Assembly (NCBI RefSeq): GCF_003364255.1
Contig: NZ_NXLR01000002.1
Span: 62,001 to 126,000 of the forward strand
Direction: 5' to 3'
Source of the DNA: Helicobacter marmotae
Lineage (GTDB): Bacteria > Campylobacterota > Campylobacteria > Campylobacterales > Helicobacteraceae
DNA length: 64,000 bases
Shown: in pieces, positions 8,250 through 17,464 of the stretch
How positions within the stretch are numbered: the first letter of the stretch is position 1
Layout: every line of letters begins with the position of its first letter
Made by a program: the position numbers and the translations under genes
Notes under the pieces: generated by a model
The model's database searches: none
The model's input: the letters and a program-made list of their open reading frames with translations, nothing else
What the model was told of the DNA's origin: nothing

Positions 8250-11090
8250 TTGAAGGATTATAATCATATCCATATTAGCGGTGCACGCGAGAATAATCTC
8301 AAAAACATTAATCTCACTATTCCTAAAAATCAACTTGTCGTATTCACTGGGCTTTCAGGCTCTGGTAAATCTACCCTTGCTTTTGATACACTCTATGCTG
8401 AAGGTCAAAGACGATATATAGAATCGCTCTCAAGCTATGCACGGCAGTTTTTGGATAAAGTGGGTAAGCCCGATGTGGATAAGATTGAGGGGCTTACCCC
8501 TGCTATTGCTATTGATCAAAAAACAACGAGTAAAAACCCCCGTTCAACGGTTGGGACCATTACAGAGATTTATGATTATTTCCGCTTGCTTTATGCACGT
8601 GTGGGAGAGCAGCATTGCCATATCTGTGGAGATAGAATCTCGCACATGAGCAGCACAGATATTATTGAGCAGATTCTAAAACTCCCTAGTAATGCAAAGA
8701 TGATACTCCTTGCACCTATTATTAAAGAAAAAAAAGGAAGTTTCCATGACAAAATCGAATCTTTGCGTCAAAAGGGCTATGTGCGTGCGATGATTGATGG
8801 CGTTATGGTGCGCCTTGATGAGGAAATAGAGCTTGCTAAAAATAAAAAACACACTATTAAAGTCGTGATTGATAGAGTACTCAATAGCCCAGAAAATCAA
8901 ACGCGTATCGCACAAGGCGTAGAAAAAGCACTTAAAGAATCTTATGGCGAAATTGAGGTGGAGCTTACCAATGGCGATGATAAAAGGCTTTTGCATTATT
9001 CAGAGCATTTTGCGTGCTTTAGATGTAAGGTAAGCTTTGAAGAATTAGAGCCACTTTTGTTTTCTTTTAATTCACCTAAGGGGGCGTGTGAGGATTGTTT
9101 AGGGCTTGGGGCAAAATATGGTATTGATTTAAAAAAAATCCTTGATAAATCCCAACCACTCTCTAAAGGCGGCATTAAAATTATTTTTGGCTTTAATCGC
9201 AATTATTATGCAGAGCTTTTTTACGCCTTTTGCAAGGGGGCGAAGATAGATCCAGCGCTTAGCTTTGAAGAGCTAAGCGCCTCCCAGCAGAGTGCCTTGC
9301 TGTATGGGTGGGAAAATGAAGTAGAAATGACTTGGAGGGGGAGTAAGCTGAAGCGCCCTTGGAAGGGAATTTTGCAAATTGCTTATGATATGTTTAAAGA
9401 TGAGCGAGAATTGGGTGATTATACAACGGAGAAAATATGTCCCACTTGCAAGGGACATCGCTTAAGGGCAGAATCTTTAAGCGTAAAGGTAGGAGGTTTG
9501 GGCTTAGGCGAGCTGATTGATTTACCTATAGAGAAAGTATATGAGTTTTTTAATGATAGAAGCAACTTTGAGTATTTGAGTAAGCAAGATAAAGTGATTG
9601 CAGAGCCCATTTTAAAAGAAATACATGAGAGATTGTTTTTCCTCTATGATGTGGGATTGGGGTATCTCACATTGGGGAGAGATGCGCGGAGTATTAGCGG
9701 GGGAGAATCGCAAAGAATCCGCATTGCTAGTCAAATTGGCAGTGGGCTTACAGGTGTGATGTATGTGCTTGATGAGCCAAGCATTGGCTTACATGAGCGT
9801 GATACCTTGCGATTGATTAAAACCCTAAGAGGCTTACAGGAGAAAGGGAATTCTGTCATTGTGGTAGAACATGATAAAGAGACGATCCTTAATGCGGATT
9901 ATATTGTCGATATTGGACCAGAGGCGGGTTTGCGCGGGGGTGAAGTAGTATTTAGTGGGAATGTTAAAGAGCTTTTAGGCTCAAATACCCTAACCGCCCA
10001 ATATATCAAAGGCACAAAAGTTATATCCTATCCTCATAAGCGAGAGATTACACAATGGCTACATATACATAATGTCAATATTCATAATATAAAAAATCTC
10101 AATGTCTCTATCCCGCTTTCACAATTTGTGTGTGTAACGGGCGTAAGTGGCTCGGGTAAAAGCTCTCTTATTTTGCAGACATTACTCCCTGTGGCACAAG
10201 AGCTTTTAAATAATGCAAAAAAGGTGCAAAAATGCGATGGCGTAGAGATAGTGGGCTTAGAGCATTTAGATAAGGTGATTTATCTTGATCAAAGTCCTAT
10301 CGGGCGCACTCCTAGAAGCAATCCTGCGACATATACGGGAGTTATGCAAGATATACGCACGCTTTTTGCAGAAACTAAAGAATCAAAATTGCGTGGCTAT
10401 GGGCTAGGGCGATTTAGCTTTAATGTTAAAGGGGGGCGATGTGAGAAATGCCAAGGTGAGGGGGAGATTAAAATTGAAATGCACTTCTTGCCTGATATTA
10501 TGGTGAAATGCGATGCGTGTAAAGGCGCTAAATATAATCCCCAAACACTTGAAATCACCTATAAAGGCAAAAATATTGCTGATGTGCTTAATATGAGTGT
10601 GGATTATGCGCTAGAGTTTTTTGCTAAAGTGCCAAAGATCGCTCAAAGATTGCAAACATTGCAAGATGTAGGCTTAGGCTACATTACCTTAGGGCAAAAT
10701 GCCATTACTCTAAGCGGCGGGGAAGCCCAGAGAATTAAGCTCGCTAAAGAGCTTAGCCGCAAAGATACGGGGCAAACACTTTATATACTTGATGAGCCTA
10801 CTACGGGCTTGCATTTTGCAGATGTAGATAGGCTTACAAAAGTACTTCATCATTTAGTAGATTTAGGTAATTCTGTGATTGTCATTGAGCATAATTTAGA
10901 CATGATTAAAAATGCAGATTATATTATTGATATTGGACCTGAGGGAGGCTCTGGTGGCGGGAGGGTTGTCGCTTGTGGCTCTGTAGCAGAAGTGAGTAAA
11001 AACCATACCAAAAGTGGCAGCTACACAGGGAAGTTTCTCTCCCAAGAATTAGCGCGTGATAAAAGATTACTCAAAAAGGAGCAAAAATGA
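8250..11090 (+). CDS. uvrA: Excinuclease ABC subunit A
   Basis: UvrA is the damage-recognition ATPase of nucleotide excision repair. The protein is 946 residues with two ABC modules: Walker A GLSGSGKST at residues 34–42 and GVSGSGKSS in the second half, signature motifs SGGESQRI and SGGEAQRI, and Walker B LDEPSIGLH and LDEPTTGLH. Zinc-finger cysteine clusters (CEDC…, CPTC, CEKC…CDAC) are present. The start is a TTG at 8250, with AAAGGA seven bases upstream; no ATG is better placed. The stop overlaps the ddl start by 4 bp. Confidence 0.96.
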   Translation: MKDYNHIHISGARENNLKNINLTIPKNQLVVFTGLSGSGKSTLAFDTLYAEGQRRYIESLSSYARQFLDKVGKPDVDKIEGLTPAIAIDQKTTSKNPRSTVGTITEIYDYFRLLYARVGEQHCHICGDRISHMSSTDIIEQILKLPSNAKMILLAPIIKEKKGSFHDKIESLRQKGYVRAMIDGVMVRLDEEIELAKNKKHTIKVVIDRVLNSPENQTRIAQGVEKALKESYGEIEVELTNGDDKRLLHYSEHFACFRCKVSFEELEPLLFSFNSPKGACEDCLGLGAKYGIDLKKILDKSQPLSKGGIKIIFGFNRNYYAELFYAFCKGAKIDPALSFEELSASQQSALLYGWENEVEMTWRGSKLKRPWKGILQIAYDMFKDERELGDYTTEKICPTCKGHRLRAESLSVKVGGLGLGELIDLPIEKVYEFFNDRSNFEYLSKQDKVIAEPILKEIHERLFFLYDVGLGYLTLGRDARSISGGESQRIRIASQIGSGLTGVMYVLDEPSIGLHERDTLRLIKTLRGLQEKGNSVIVVEHDKETILNADYIVDIGPEAGLRGGEVVFSGNVKELLGSNTLTAQYIKGTKVISYPHKREITQWLHIHNVNIHNIKNLNVSIPLSQFVCVTGVSGSGKSSLILQTLLPVAQELLNNAKKVQKCDGVEIVGLEHLDKVIYLDQSPIGRTPRSNPATYTGVMQDIRTLFAETKESKLRGYGLGRFSFNVKGGRCEKCQGEGEIKIEMHFLPDIMVKCDACKGAKYNPQTLEITYKGKNIADVLNMSVDYALEFFAKVPKIAQRLQTLQDVGLGYITLGQNAITLSGGEAQRIKLAKELSRKDTGQTLYILDEPTTGLHFADVDRLTKVLHHLVDLGNSVIVIEHNLDMIKNADYIIDIGPEGGSGGGRVVACGSVAEVSKNHTKSGSYTGKFLSQELARDKRLLKKEQK

Positions 11091-12139
11091 AATTTGATGT
11101 GCTATTTGGTGGTGTGAGCTATGAGCATGAAATTAGCATTGTAAGTGCGATTGCATTAAAGAAAGTATTAGGCGATTGCATAGGGCATTTTATTTTCTTA
11201 GATAGTGAGCATAGATTCTATCTTATCCCCGCTGATTGTATGAAGTCAAAATACTTCACTCAAGGGGCATATAAAAAATGCACAGAGATTTTCTTACACC
11301 ATGGCAGATTTGCTCAAAAATCCCTTTTTGGTATGCGCACCTTACCTGCTGGGGTGGTGATTAATCTTATACATGGTGCAGATGGCGAAGATGGCAGTAT
11401 GGGAGCATTACTTGAGTTTTATAATATACCTTTTATTGGACCACGTATTGAGGCAAGTGTGATGAGCTTTAATAAGGCTTTAACAAAGCTCTATGCAAAT
11501 GCTAGGGGGGTAAAAACACTTGATTATGAGCTTCTAACCCGCCAAAGTGCGCCCCTCTCTCGCTTGCCATATCCTTTAATCTTAAAGCCCGCACGGCTTG
11601 GTAGCTCTATAGGTGTGAGTGTTGTTAATGAAGCAAAAGACTTAGAGTATGCTATGGATTTAGCCTTTGAATATGATGATAGTATCGTGCTAGAGTGCTT
11701 TAAAAGCGGCATTAAAGAATATAATCTCGCAGGATATAAGATTAAAAATGGCACACAGAGTGAGTTTAGATATTCTATTATCGAAGAGCCCAGCAAAAAG
11801 GAAATGCTTGATTTTGAAAACAAATATTTAGACTTCTCACGCACAGCGCAAGTTCTAAAGGCAGATATTAGCCAAGCATTAGAAGAACAGCTAAAGCAAA
11901 ATTTTGCAAAACTTTATGAAAATGCCTTTGAGGGGGCGTTGATACGATGTGATTTTTTTGTGATGGATAATGAAGTGTATTTGAATGAAATTAACCCCGT
12001 GCCCGGATCTATGGCGAATTATCTTTTTAGTGATTTTAAATTCGCTTTACATGAGCTCGCACAGAGTTTGCCTAAAAAACATAGCATTAACATTAACTAT
12101 AAATATATTGAGCGCATTCATCACGTTAAGGGAAAATAA
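11087..12139 (+). CDS. ddl: D-alanine–D-alanine ligase
   Basis: Ddl joins two D-alanines for the peptidoglycan pentapeptide. ATP-grasp motifs are visible: HGADGEDGSMGALLE, PLILKPARLGSSIGVS, and the metal-binding CDFFVMDNEVYLNEINPVPG. The length of 350 residues resembles H. pylori Ddl and is longer than the E. coli enzymes. ATGA overlap with uvrA and closeness to the hydrolase and murF genes suggest one cell-wall and repair operon, as in HP0738–HP0740. Confidence 0.95.
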   Translation: MKFDVLFGGVSYEHEISIVSAIALKKVLGDCIGHFIFLDSEHRFYLIPADCMKSKYFTQGAYKKCTEIFLHHGRFAQKSLFGMRTLPAGVVINLIHGADGEDGSMGALLEFYNIPFIGPRIEASVMSFNKALTKLYANARGVKTLDYELLTRQSAPLSRLPYPLILKPARLGSSIGVSVVNEAKDLEYAMDLAFEYDDSIVLECFKSGIKEYNLAGYKIKNGTQSEFRYSIIEEPSKKEMLDFENKYLDFSRTAQVLKADISQALEEQLKQNFAKLYENAFEGALIRCDFFVMDNEVYLNEINPVPGSMANYLFSDFKFALHELAQSLPKKHSININYKYIERIHHVKGK

Positions 12140-12143
12140 ATCA

Positions 12144-12881
12144 ATGGCACAAAGACGTATAGAGTATCAAGGCGAGTATTTTGATATAAGCTATGAGAAG
12201 CGCAAACCACTCATAGTATCTAAATCCCCTCCTTTAATGCTATTTTTGCATGGTTGGGGAAGTAATAAAGAAATTATGAAACTTGCTTTTGAAAGATATT
12301 TTGGAGAATATGAGCATATTTATATAGATATGCCCGGATTTGGCAATAGCCCTAATACAAAGCCTCTTTATACGCAAGATTATGCCAATATTGTGAAGTT
12401 ATTTTTTAGCGATATAAGCGCTAGGGCGCTTAAAGAGTGCCTCATCGTGGGGCATAGCTTTGGCGGTAAGGTTGCTTTGCTTTGTCAAGCAAAAGAGATG
12501 ATACTCCTTTCTTCAGCTGGTATCCCAAGGGCTAAGCCTTTTGGTGTGAGATGTAAGATAGCGCTTGCAAAAGTTTTAAACAAATGCAAGTTTGCTGCTT
12601 TGGGGAGGAGATTCCGCTCTTTAGATGTGCAAAATATGAATGAGGGTATGTATCAGACTTTTAAAAATGTTGTTGATGAGGATTTTTCATTATTATTTAG
12701 CCAATATCAAGGCAGGGCGTATATTTTTTGGGGTAAGGGAGATAGTGCTACTCCGCTTGATAGCGGTAAAGCCCTCTGTGCCTTGATACCTAATCAATGT
12801 TTTTACCCCTTAGAGGGGGATCATTACTTTTTCTTAAAGCAGGGTGCTGAAATTGAGAGATTATATAGGAGTGAGCAATGA
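12144..12881 (+). CDS. Alpha/beta hydrolase (HP0739-like)
   Basis: The protein is an alpha/beta hydrolase of 245 residues. The oxyanion-hole strand is LMLFLHGWGSNKEI, the nucleophile elbow is VGHSFGGKVAL with serine in GHSFG, and the catalytic histidine is likely in LEGDHYFF near the C-terminus. The frame extends upstream to 11985, but that would overlap ddl by 155 bp; the ATG at 12144 follows AAGGGA and is preferred. In H. pylori the equivalent gene HP0739 also sits between ddl and murF. Its substrate is unknown. Confidence 0.82.
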   Translation: MAQRRIEYQGEYFDISYEKRKPLIVSKSPPLMLFLHGWGSNKEIMKLAFERYFGEYEHIYIDMPGFGNSPNTKPLYTQDYANIVKLFFSDISARALKECLIVGHSFGGKVALLCQAKEMILLSSAGIPRAKPFGVRCKIALAKVLNKCKFAALGRRFRSLDVQNMNEGMYQTFKNVVDEDFSLLFSQYQGRAYIFWGKGDSATPLDSGKALCALIPNQCFYPLEGDHYFFLKQGAEIERLYRSEQ

Positions 12882-13168
12882 AAGAATGCAGAGAATTTAT
12901 TATTTTTGGACGTGTGCAGGGTGTGGGATTCCGCCGTTTTATTAAGGCAAAAGTAGATTCTATAAATGCCCAAGAAGTGCTCCTTAGCGGGCATATACGC
13001 AATCTCCCTAATGGAAGCGTGCGCGTAGTCGCACAAGGGAGTAAGCAAGCCTTAGAGGATTTAGAGAAGATTTTGAGAGTTGGGAGCATTGCAAGCGATG
13101 TGAGAGAAATACAATCAGCATTATTAGAGCTTAATGAAGCCTTAGAAAACTTTGAAATTCTTAAATAA
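12878..13168 (+). CDS. acyP: Acylphosphatase
   Basis: A 96-residue protein with the acylphosphatase active-site loop FGRVQGVGFRRF, in which the arginine binds phosphate, and the asparagine motif HIRNLPNGSVRVVAQG. It would hydrolyse carboxyl-phosphate bonds of small metabolites. It overlaps the preceding hydrolase by 4 bp (ATGA) and lies 15 bp before murF, so it is part of this operon. The C-terminus departs from the usual family ending but the core is clear. Confidence 0.85.
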   Translation: MKECREFIIFGRVQGVGFRRFIKAKVDSINAQEVLLSGHIRNLPNGSVRVVAQGSKQALEDLEKILRVGSIASDVREIQSALLELNEALENFEILK

Positions 13169-13183
13169 TCAATAGGAAAGCGT

Positions 13184-14665
13184 ATGGAAAATGTATTAAT
13201 TATTGATGTGATAGCCCAATGGATATTTGTCATTTGTGCTACCTACTATATGATAACCAATCTACAATGGTATAACTATAGCGTTAAAAGAGTGGTGTGT
13301 ATGCACCATAAATATATGTGGCATATTTATTATTGTGTATTGCCGCTTGTAGTGTATGTGGTGGCATTTTTTATCCCAAGCCCTCAAGGGAATTATATGC
13401 TTATTGCTTTAAGCGTGATATATGCTTTGATGATGGCTATTTGGAATTTTAAGCTTGATAAAAGGCTGAATTTTACCCCGCGTGTTATTCGATTTAGTGT
13501 GATTTTTTTAATTTTTATGGTGTTTAATGAGGTGCTATGCCATATTTTAGGCGTAGCAAGTACTTTGCTTGATTTAATCCCGCCTTTAGTTGCCCTTGTC
13601 GTATCGCGTATTTATGAAAATACACTGCTTAATCGCTATATCGCACTTGCTAAAGAAAAGCTTGATATTATGTCTAGGCTTATGATTATTTGCGTAACAG
13701 GAAGCTATGGCAAAACAAGTATTAAAAACTTTCTCTCTCAGATTCTCAAAGAAAAATATCGCGTATATGCTACGCCTCGTAGTGTGAATACACACACAGG
13801 TATAGTGGCAGATATTAATGCGAATTTAGACTACACGACAGAGATTTATATTGCCGAAGCAGGTGCGAGATTGAAAGGAGATATAGCCCTCATTGCCGAA
13901 TTTCTTAATCCTCATTATGCGGTGATTGGTGAGATAGGAGAGCAGCATTTAGAATATTTTAAAAGTCTTGATAATATCGTAGAGACAAAATATGAGCTTT
14001 TGCAAAGTACGCGATTAAAAAAAGCCTTTATTTTTAAAGATAATCCCAAACCCCCAAATATGCAAACAAATATGACAAAGAAATTTGTATTCTTCCCAGA
14101 AAATATCCGTAATGTTGTATCTGATTTAAATGGCATTAAATTTGAACTTTACATTAAAGAGCAATGGTATGAATTTGCGACTATGATACTTGGACGTTTT
14201 AATGTTATTAATTTGAGTGCGGCGATTTATATGGGGATTGAGCTAGGTTTGAGAGTGGAGGATATACAAAAGGCAGTGAGTAGATTGGAGCCTATCCCTC
14301 ATCGCTTAAATAAAATACAAACCAATCAAAAGCTTATCCTTGATGATAGTTTTAATGGGAATCTGAAGGGTATGAAAGAGGCTATTAGGCTATCTTCTCT
14401 CTATAATGGGCGTAAGATTATTGTAACGCCCGGTATTGTAGAGAGCAGCAAAGAGGCGAATATAGAGCTTGCTAAGGCTATTGATGGGGTGTTTGATATT
14501 GCTATTATCACAGGCGAGCTTAACAGCAAGCTCCTTTGCAAACATATCCATAATGCGCAAAAAATTGTCCTTAAAGATAAGAGTATGCTTGAAGATATGC
14601 TTAAATCCTGCTCCTTGCCACAAGATTTAGTGCTCTTTAGCAACGACGCCCCAAGCTATATCTAA
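13184..14665 (+). CDS. murF: UDP-MurNAc-tripeptide–D-Ala-D-Ala ligase MurF
   Basis: MurF adds D-Ala-D-Ala to the UDP-MurNAc tripeptide. The ATP-binding loop is VTGSYGKTSIK; further Mur-ligase features are the GARLKGDI segment, GEIGEQHLEYF and LDDSFNGNLKGM. The first ~140 residues are hydrophobic, with several predicted membrane spans, an arrangement also seen in H. pylori MurF (HP0740) and unlike the soluble E. coli enzyme. At 493 residues it is therefore longer than soluble MurF. It follows acyP closely, with ddl upstream supplying its substrate. Confidence 0.9.
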   Translation: MENVLIIDVIAQWIFVICATYYMITNLQWYNYSVKRVVCMHHKYMWHIYYCVLPLVVYVVAFFIPSPQGNYMLIALSVIYALMMAIWNFKLDKRLNFTPRVIRFSVIFLIFMVFNEVLCHILGVASTLLDLIPPLVALVVSRIYENTLLNRYIALAKEKLDIMSRLMIICVTGSYGKTSIKNFLSQILKEKYRVYATPRSVNTHTGIVADINANLDYTTEIYIAEAGARLKGDIALIAEFLNPHYAVIGEIGEQHLEYFKSLDNIVETKYELLQSTRLKKAFIFKDNPKPPNMQTNMTKKFVFFPENIRNVVSDLNGIKFELYIKEQWYEFATMILGRFNVINLSAAIYMGIELGLRVEDIQKAVSRLEPIPHRLNKIQTNQKLILDDSFNGNLKGMKEAIRLSSLYNGRKIIVTPGIVESSKEANIELAKAIDGVFDIAIITGELNSKLLCKHIHNAQKIVLKDKSMLEDMLKSCSLPQDLVLFSNDAPSYI

Positions 14666-14682
14666 GGGATATAAGGAGATAT

Positions 14683-15183
14683 ATGGATAGAATCTACGCC
14701 CCTTGGAGGAGTAAATACTTTAGCCAATCAAGCCCGCATACGGGGGAGGATTGTGTATTTTGTAATATCGCTAATACCCCTAAAGATGATAGGCAAAATT
14801 ATGTTATCTATCGCGATAGCCTTGTCTTTGGGGTAATGAATCTCTATCCCTATACGCCCGGGCATTTTATGCTTTTACCATTAAGGCATTGTGATTCCCC
14901 AGAGAAGCTTCCCTTAGAGGTGTGGCTTCATCTCCATAGTCTTTCACATAAGGCAATGGAGCTTCTTTATGAATATGGCGCACAAGGGGTGAATATGGGC
15001 TTAAATGTAAAAAAGGCAGGTGGGGCGGGCATACCCCAGCATTTGCATATCCACTTTGTGCCACGTTATATTGGCGATACAAATTTTATGACAAGTATTG
15101 CAGAGGTGCGTACCTTTGGTATGGATTTTGATAGCATATATGAGAAAGTCAAGGCATTAAGCGCGAAGCATTTTACTCTTTAA
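14683..15183 (+). CDS. HIT family nucleotide hydrolase/phosphorylase (HP0741-like)
   Basis: The histidine-triad motif is QHLHIHFVPR, and an N-terminal CVFCNI pair of cysteines may bind zinc. The 166-residue protein resembles the Ap4A phosphorylase-like HIT branch. It would act on dinucleoside polyphosphates or nucleoside phosphoramidates, but the exact substrate cannot be read from the sequence. It starts behind AAGGAGATAT, 17 bp after murF, the same neighbour order as HP0740–HP0741. Confidence 0.88.
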   Translation: MDRIYAPWRSKYFSQSSPHTGEDCVFCNIANTPKDDRQNYVIYRDSLVFGVMNLYPYTPGHFMLLPLRHCDSPEKLPLEVWLHLHSLSHKAMELLYEYGAQGVNMGLNVKKAGGAGIPQHLHIHFVPRYIGDTNFMTSIAEVRTFGMDFDSIYEKVKALSAKHFTL

Positions 15184-15195
15184 GGAGGTGAAGCG

Positions 15196-16044
15196 ATGAA
15201 TAGCATAAGAGTTTATATACTGATACTTAGTTTAATAGGCATTTGCTATGGGGCAAATGATAGATATAATTATTTGCTTTTTAGCAATAACTATACTGAA
15301 GTGCGTAAGGGTATCAGCCTTGGGGCGGATATTGAGGCGAGATTACGTGGGAATACGCCTTTATATGATGCAGCACGCAAGGGTAACCTTGAAATCGTGT
15401 ATTTGCTTATTGAACGTGGGGCTGATGTGAATGCGGTATGTCATGGTGAAACGGCATTGCTTAAGGTGGTGGCATTAAATAACTATAAATTTGCGAAGGC
15501 TTTGATTGACAAAGGCGCTAAGGTAAAAGTCGCTGATGAGCATTTAGGGAATACCCCCCTGCATTATGCCGTGATGAAAAAGAATCCAGAAATGATAAAG
15601 CTCCTCCTCTCTAATGGAGCTGATATGTATGCACAAAATCATAAGGGCGATACGCCTGCACGTTATATTTTGGCTTCGCGTTCTTTGCCCGCAGTAAGCA
15701 TTAAAAATGCAGATGTTACCCTCAATGCCTCTTCATTTAATCTAGGAAATGGCAATGTGAGTATTCAGGTCGCAAATCAAAGTGATAAAGTTATCAATGT
15801 GCAATATGTTGCCCTTTATATTGATGGGGATCTTATCAATGAAGCTGAAGTCTCTAAACGAATCGCCCCCAATACAAGTGCTACCATTACAAGCCTTAAA
15901 ATCCCTAGTTCTATTTATGAAAATATTAAATTGAAAAAATCAGGCACAACAGATATTAAATATGGGTTTGCACTCGAATACGACATAGGTGGGAAAAATA
16001 AGAATCTCTACAAAAAGACAAATGCAGAATTGAAGCTTTGGTAA
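15196..16044 (+). CDS. Exported ankyrin-repeat protein
   Basis: The protein starts with a likely Sec signal (residues 1–19, ending CYG). At least three ankyrin repeats follow, seen as GNTPLYDAARKGNLEIVYLLIERGADVNA, a GETALLKVVALNN repeat, and GNTPLHYAVMKKNPEMIKLLLSNGADM. The last ~110 residues form a separate beta-rich domain that I do not recognise. The location is probably periplasmic, where ankyrin proteins usually mediate protein contacts. It begins 12 bp after the HIT gene behind AAGGAGG and ends the plus-strand operon. Confidence 0.78.
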   Translation: MNSIRVYILILSLIGICYGANDRYNYLLFSNNYTEVRKGISLGADIEARLRGNTPLYDAARKGNLEIVYLLIERGADVNAVCHGETALLKVVALNNYKFAKALIDKGAKVKVADEHLGNTPLHYAVMKKNPEMIKLLLSNGADMYAQNHKGDTPARYILASRSLPAVSIKNADVTLNASSFNLGNGNVSIQVANQSDKVINVQYVALYIDGDLINEAEVSKRIAPNTSATITSLKIPSSIYENIKLKKSGTTDIKYGFALEYDIGGKNKNLYKKTNAELKLW

Positions 16045-16047
16045 GCT

Positions 16048-16689
16048 CTAGTGATAGCCCTCTCCTGTATTTTGCAGGGCAATAATTAGCTCATCATATG
16101 TTGTTTGTGCTTCTTTTAGCATTTGTTCTAAGAGTGCAAGGGAGGCATTCATACCCCCTTGTGCCTCTGCTTGGAGGAGTTTGGCATATACATCGCTTAT
16201 AAAGGCTATGCCTTTTTTACTCGGGCGACGCCTCACAGAATAGTAGCCAATGATATTTTTTTGCTTATCGTATGAGGGGGTAATATTGGCAAATACCCAA
16301 TAAAACGCTTGAGTACGCGAGTTATTTTTCACAAAAGCAAAAAACTCCTTACCATTTTTGATATTATCCCACAGGAGTTTAAAGGCAATTTGTGGCATAT
16401 CTTTATGCCTGATGATATTATGAGGTTTGCCTAAAAACTCTTCCTCCTTAAAGCCACTAAAATGCACAAAATCAGCATTCCCGTAAGTAATAAGCCCTTT
16501 TAAATCTGTTTTGGAGGTTATAAGGCTATTTTCTTCTAGGTAAATTTCTTTTGATTCTTGCTTAAGGGGTGAGCGCGACTTTAGCGGAGCTGTGCTATGT
16601 GCTTTATTTTTTTCTTGCTTAGCTTCATTGGGGGAAATGAGTTGGGAAAAGGTGTTGTGCAATTCCTCTGCGGTAGCTAGATTACTCAT
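16048..16689 (-). CDS. PAS-domain protein of the Aer/CetB energy-taxis type
   Basis: This 213-residue cytoplasmic protein has a PAS domain near residues 55–155 with the Aer-type signature: FVHFSGFKEEEFLGKPHNII, RHKDMP and FYWVFANITPSYD. In Aer and Campylobacter CetB this fold binds FAD and senses redox state. No methyl-accepting domain follows, only ~55 residues of helix, so it is like CetB, which signals through a separate CetA receptor. No cetA-like gene is nearby. The first ~45 residues are polar and low complexity. It converges with the ankyrin gene, with 3 bp between stops. Confidence 0.75.
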   Translation of the reverse strand: MSNLATAEELHNTFSQLISPNEAKQEKNKAHSTAPLKSRSPLKQESKEIYLEENSLITSKTDLKGLITYGNADFVHFSGFKEEEFLGKPHNIIRHKDMPQIAFKLLWDNIKNGKEFFAFVKNNSRTQAFYWVFANITPSYDKQKNIIGYYSVRRRPSKKGIAFISDVYAKLLQAEAQGGMNASLALLEQMLKEAQTTYDELIIALQNTGEGYH

Positions 16690-16824
16690 TCTTAGCTCCT
16701 TTATTTATATATTTTAAGATTGATTATTACATAAGCACTCTAAAGGCTTGCTTAGAATCTATATGTGGTGATTTGCGGGCTTTCAATGTAGCTTTAGTGT
16801 TTAGGGTTATTGGTTTGATTGTAA

Positions 16825-17360
16825 AGTGGCATATTTTTCACTCACTGGCGGATTTGCTATGTCTTTGCTTTCTTTGGTGGGCGAAGAATTGCTGTAGGCT
16901 TGAGTAGTGATTTAGATTGATTTAATATCTTGGTTTGTGTAAAGTAAATTTACACAAACCCCCTAAAGATTGACTTATAGCTAAGCTACGCTTATCTATC
17001 AAGTCTTTTTCTAAGGGCTTTAAGTTTGTCGCCTAAAATGCTTAGCGGGGGGCACTAACTTTTACTTTTCTACCCTTTTGGGTGGTTTTGGTTTCTCCTA
17101 CAAAAGGTAGTTCGTTTGTCATTCTGAGCCTGTGAAACAGGCGAAGAATCTCTCTTATCCGCTAAAGACTCCTTAACAGAAACACTAAAAAGGCAGTTAT
17201 TTTGTCATGTCTTGCGGGCTTTATGCCCGAAGAATTCACAAAGGAATCACTAGTCGCCCACAGCAATTCTTCGGTCGTGCCCATTCCCTCGTGATGACAA
17301 TGAGGTAGAGTCTCTAGTGATTCCCTTATAAATTCTTCATCTTCGCTCACACTAGGGCTG
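16825..17360 (+). repeat. Composite dispersed repeat 1 in a 775-bp gene-free gap
   Basis: The gap between the PAS gene and cysK holds no credible gene. It contains module B: a perfect 12-bp hairpin at 16932–16960 (stem GGTTTGTGTAAA, 5-nt loop), a second hairpin at 16972–17005 (GACTT…AAGTC), and the GCTTAGCGGGGGGCAC box near 17039. Module A follows: TCATTCTGAGC around a small hairpin at 17129–17141 and GAAGAATCTCT, then a variant with a CGGGC/GCCCG stem at 17215–17229. The same order recurs at four other gaps. Boundaries are approximate. Confidence 0.8.
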
Positions 17361-17464
17361 ATAAAATAACTTCATTTCTAAAAACAATTTAAACTCTGCC
17401 TATAAATATCTTATAAATAAAATATTCTTGGCTACTTTGTTTTACAAGCTTATATGCAAACCTT

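Noticed and set aside
11985-12143. Upstream extension of the alpha/beta hydrolase
   Set aside because: It overlaps ddl by 155 bp in another frame; the ATG at 12144 has a better ribosome-binding site and gives the normal hydrolase start.
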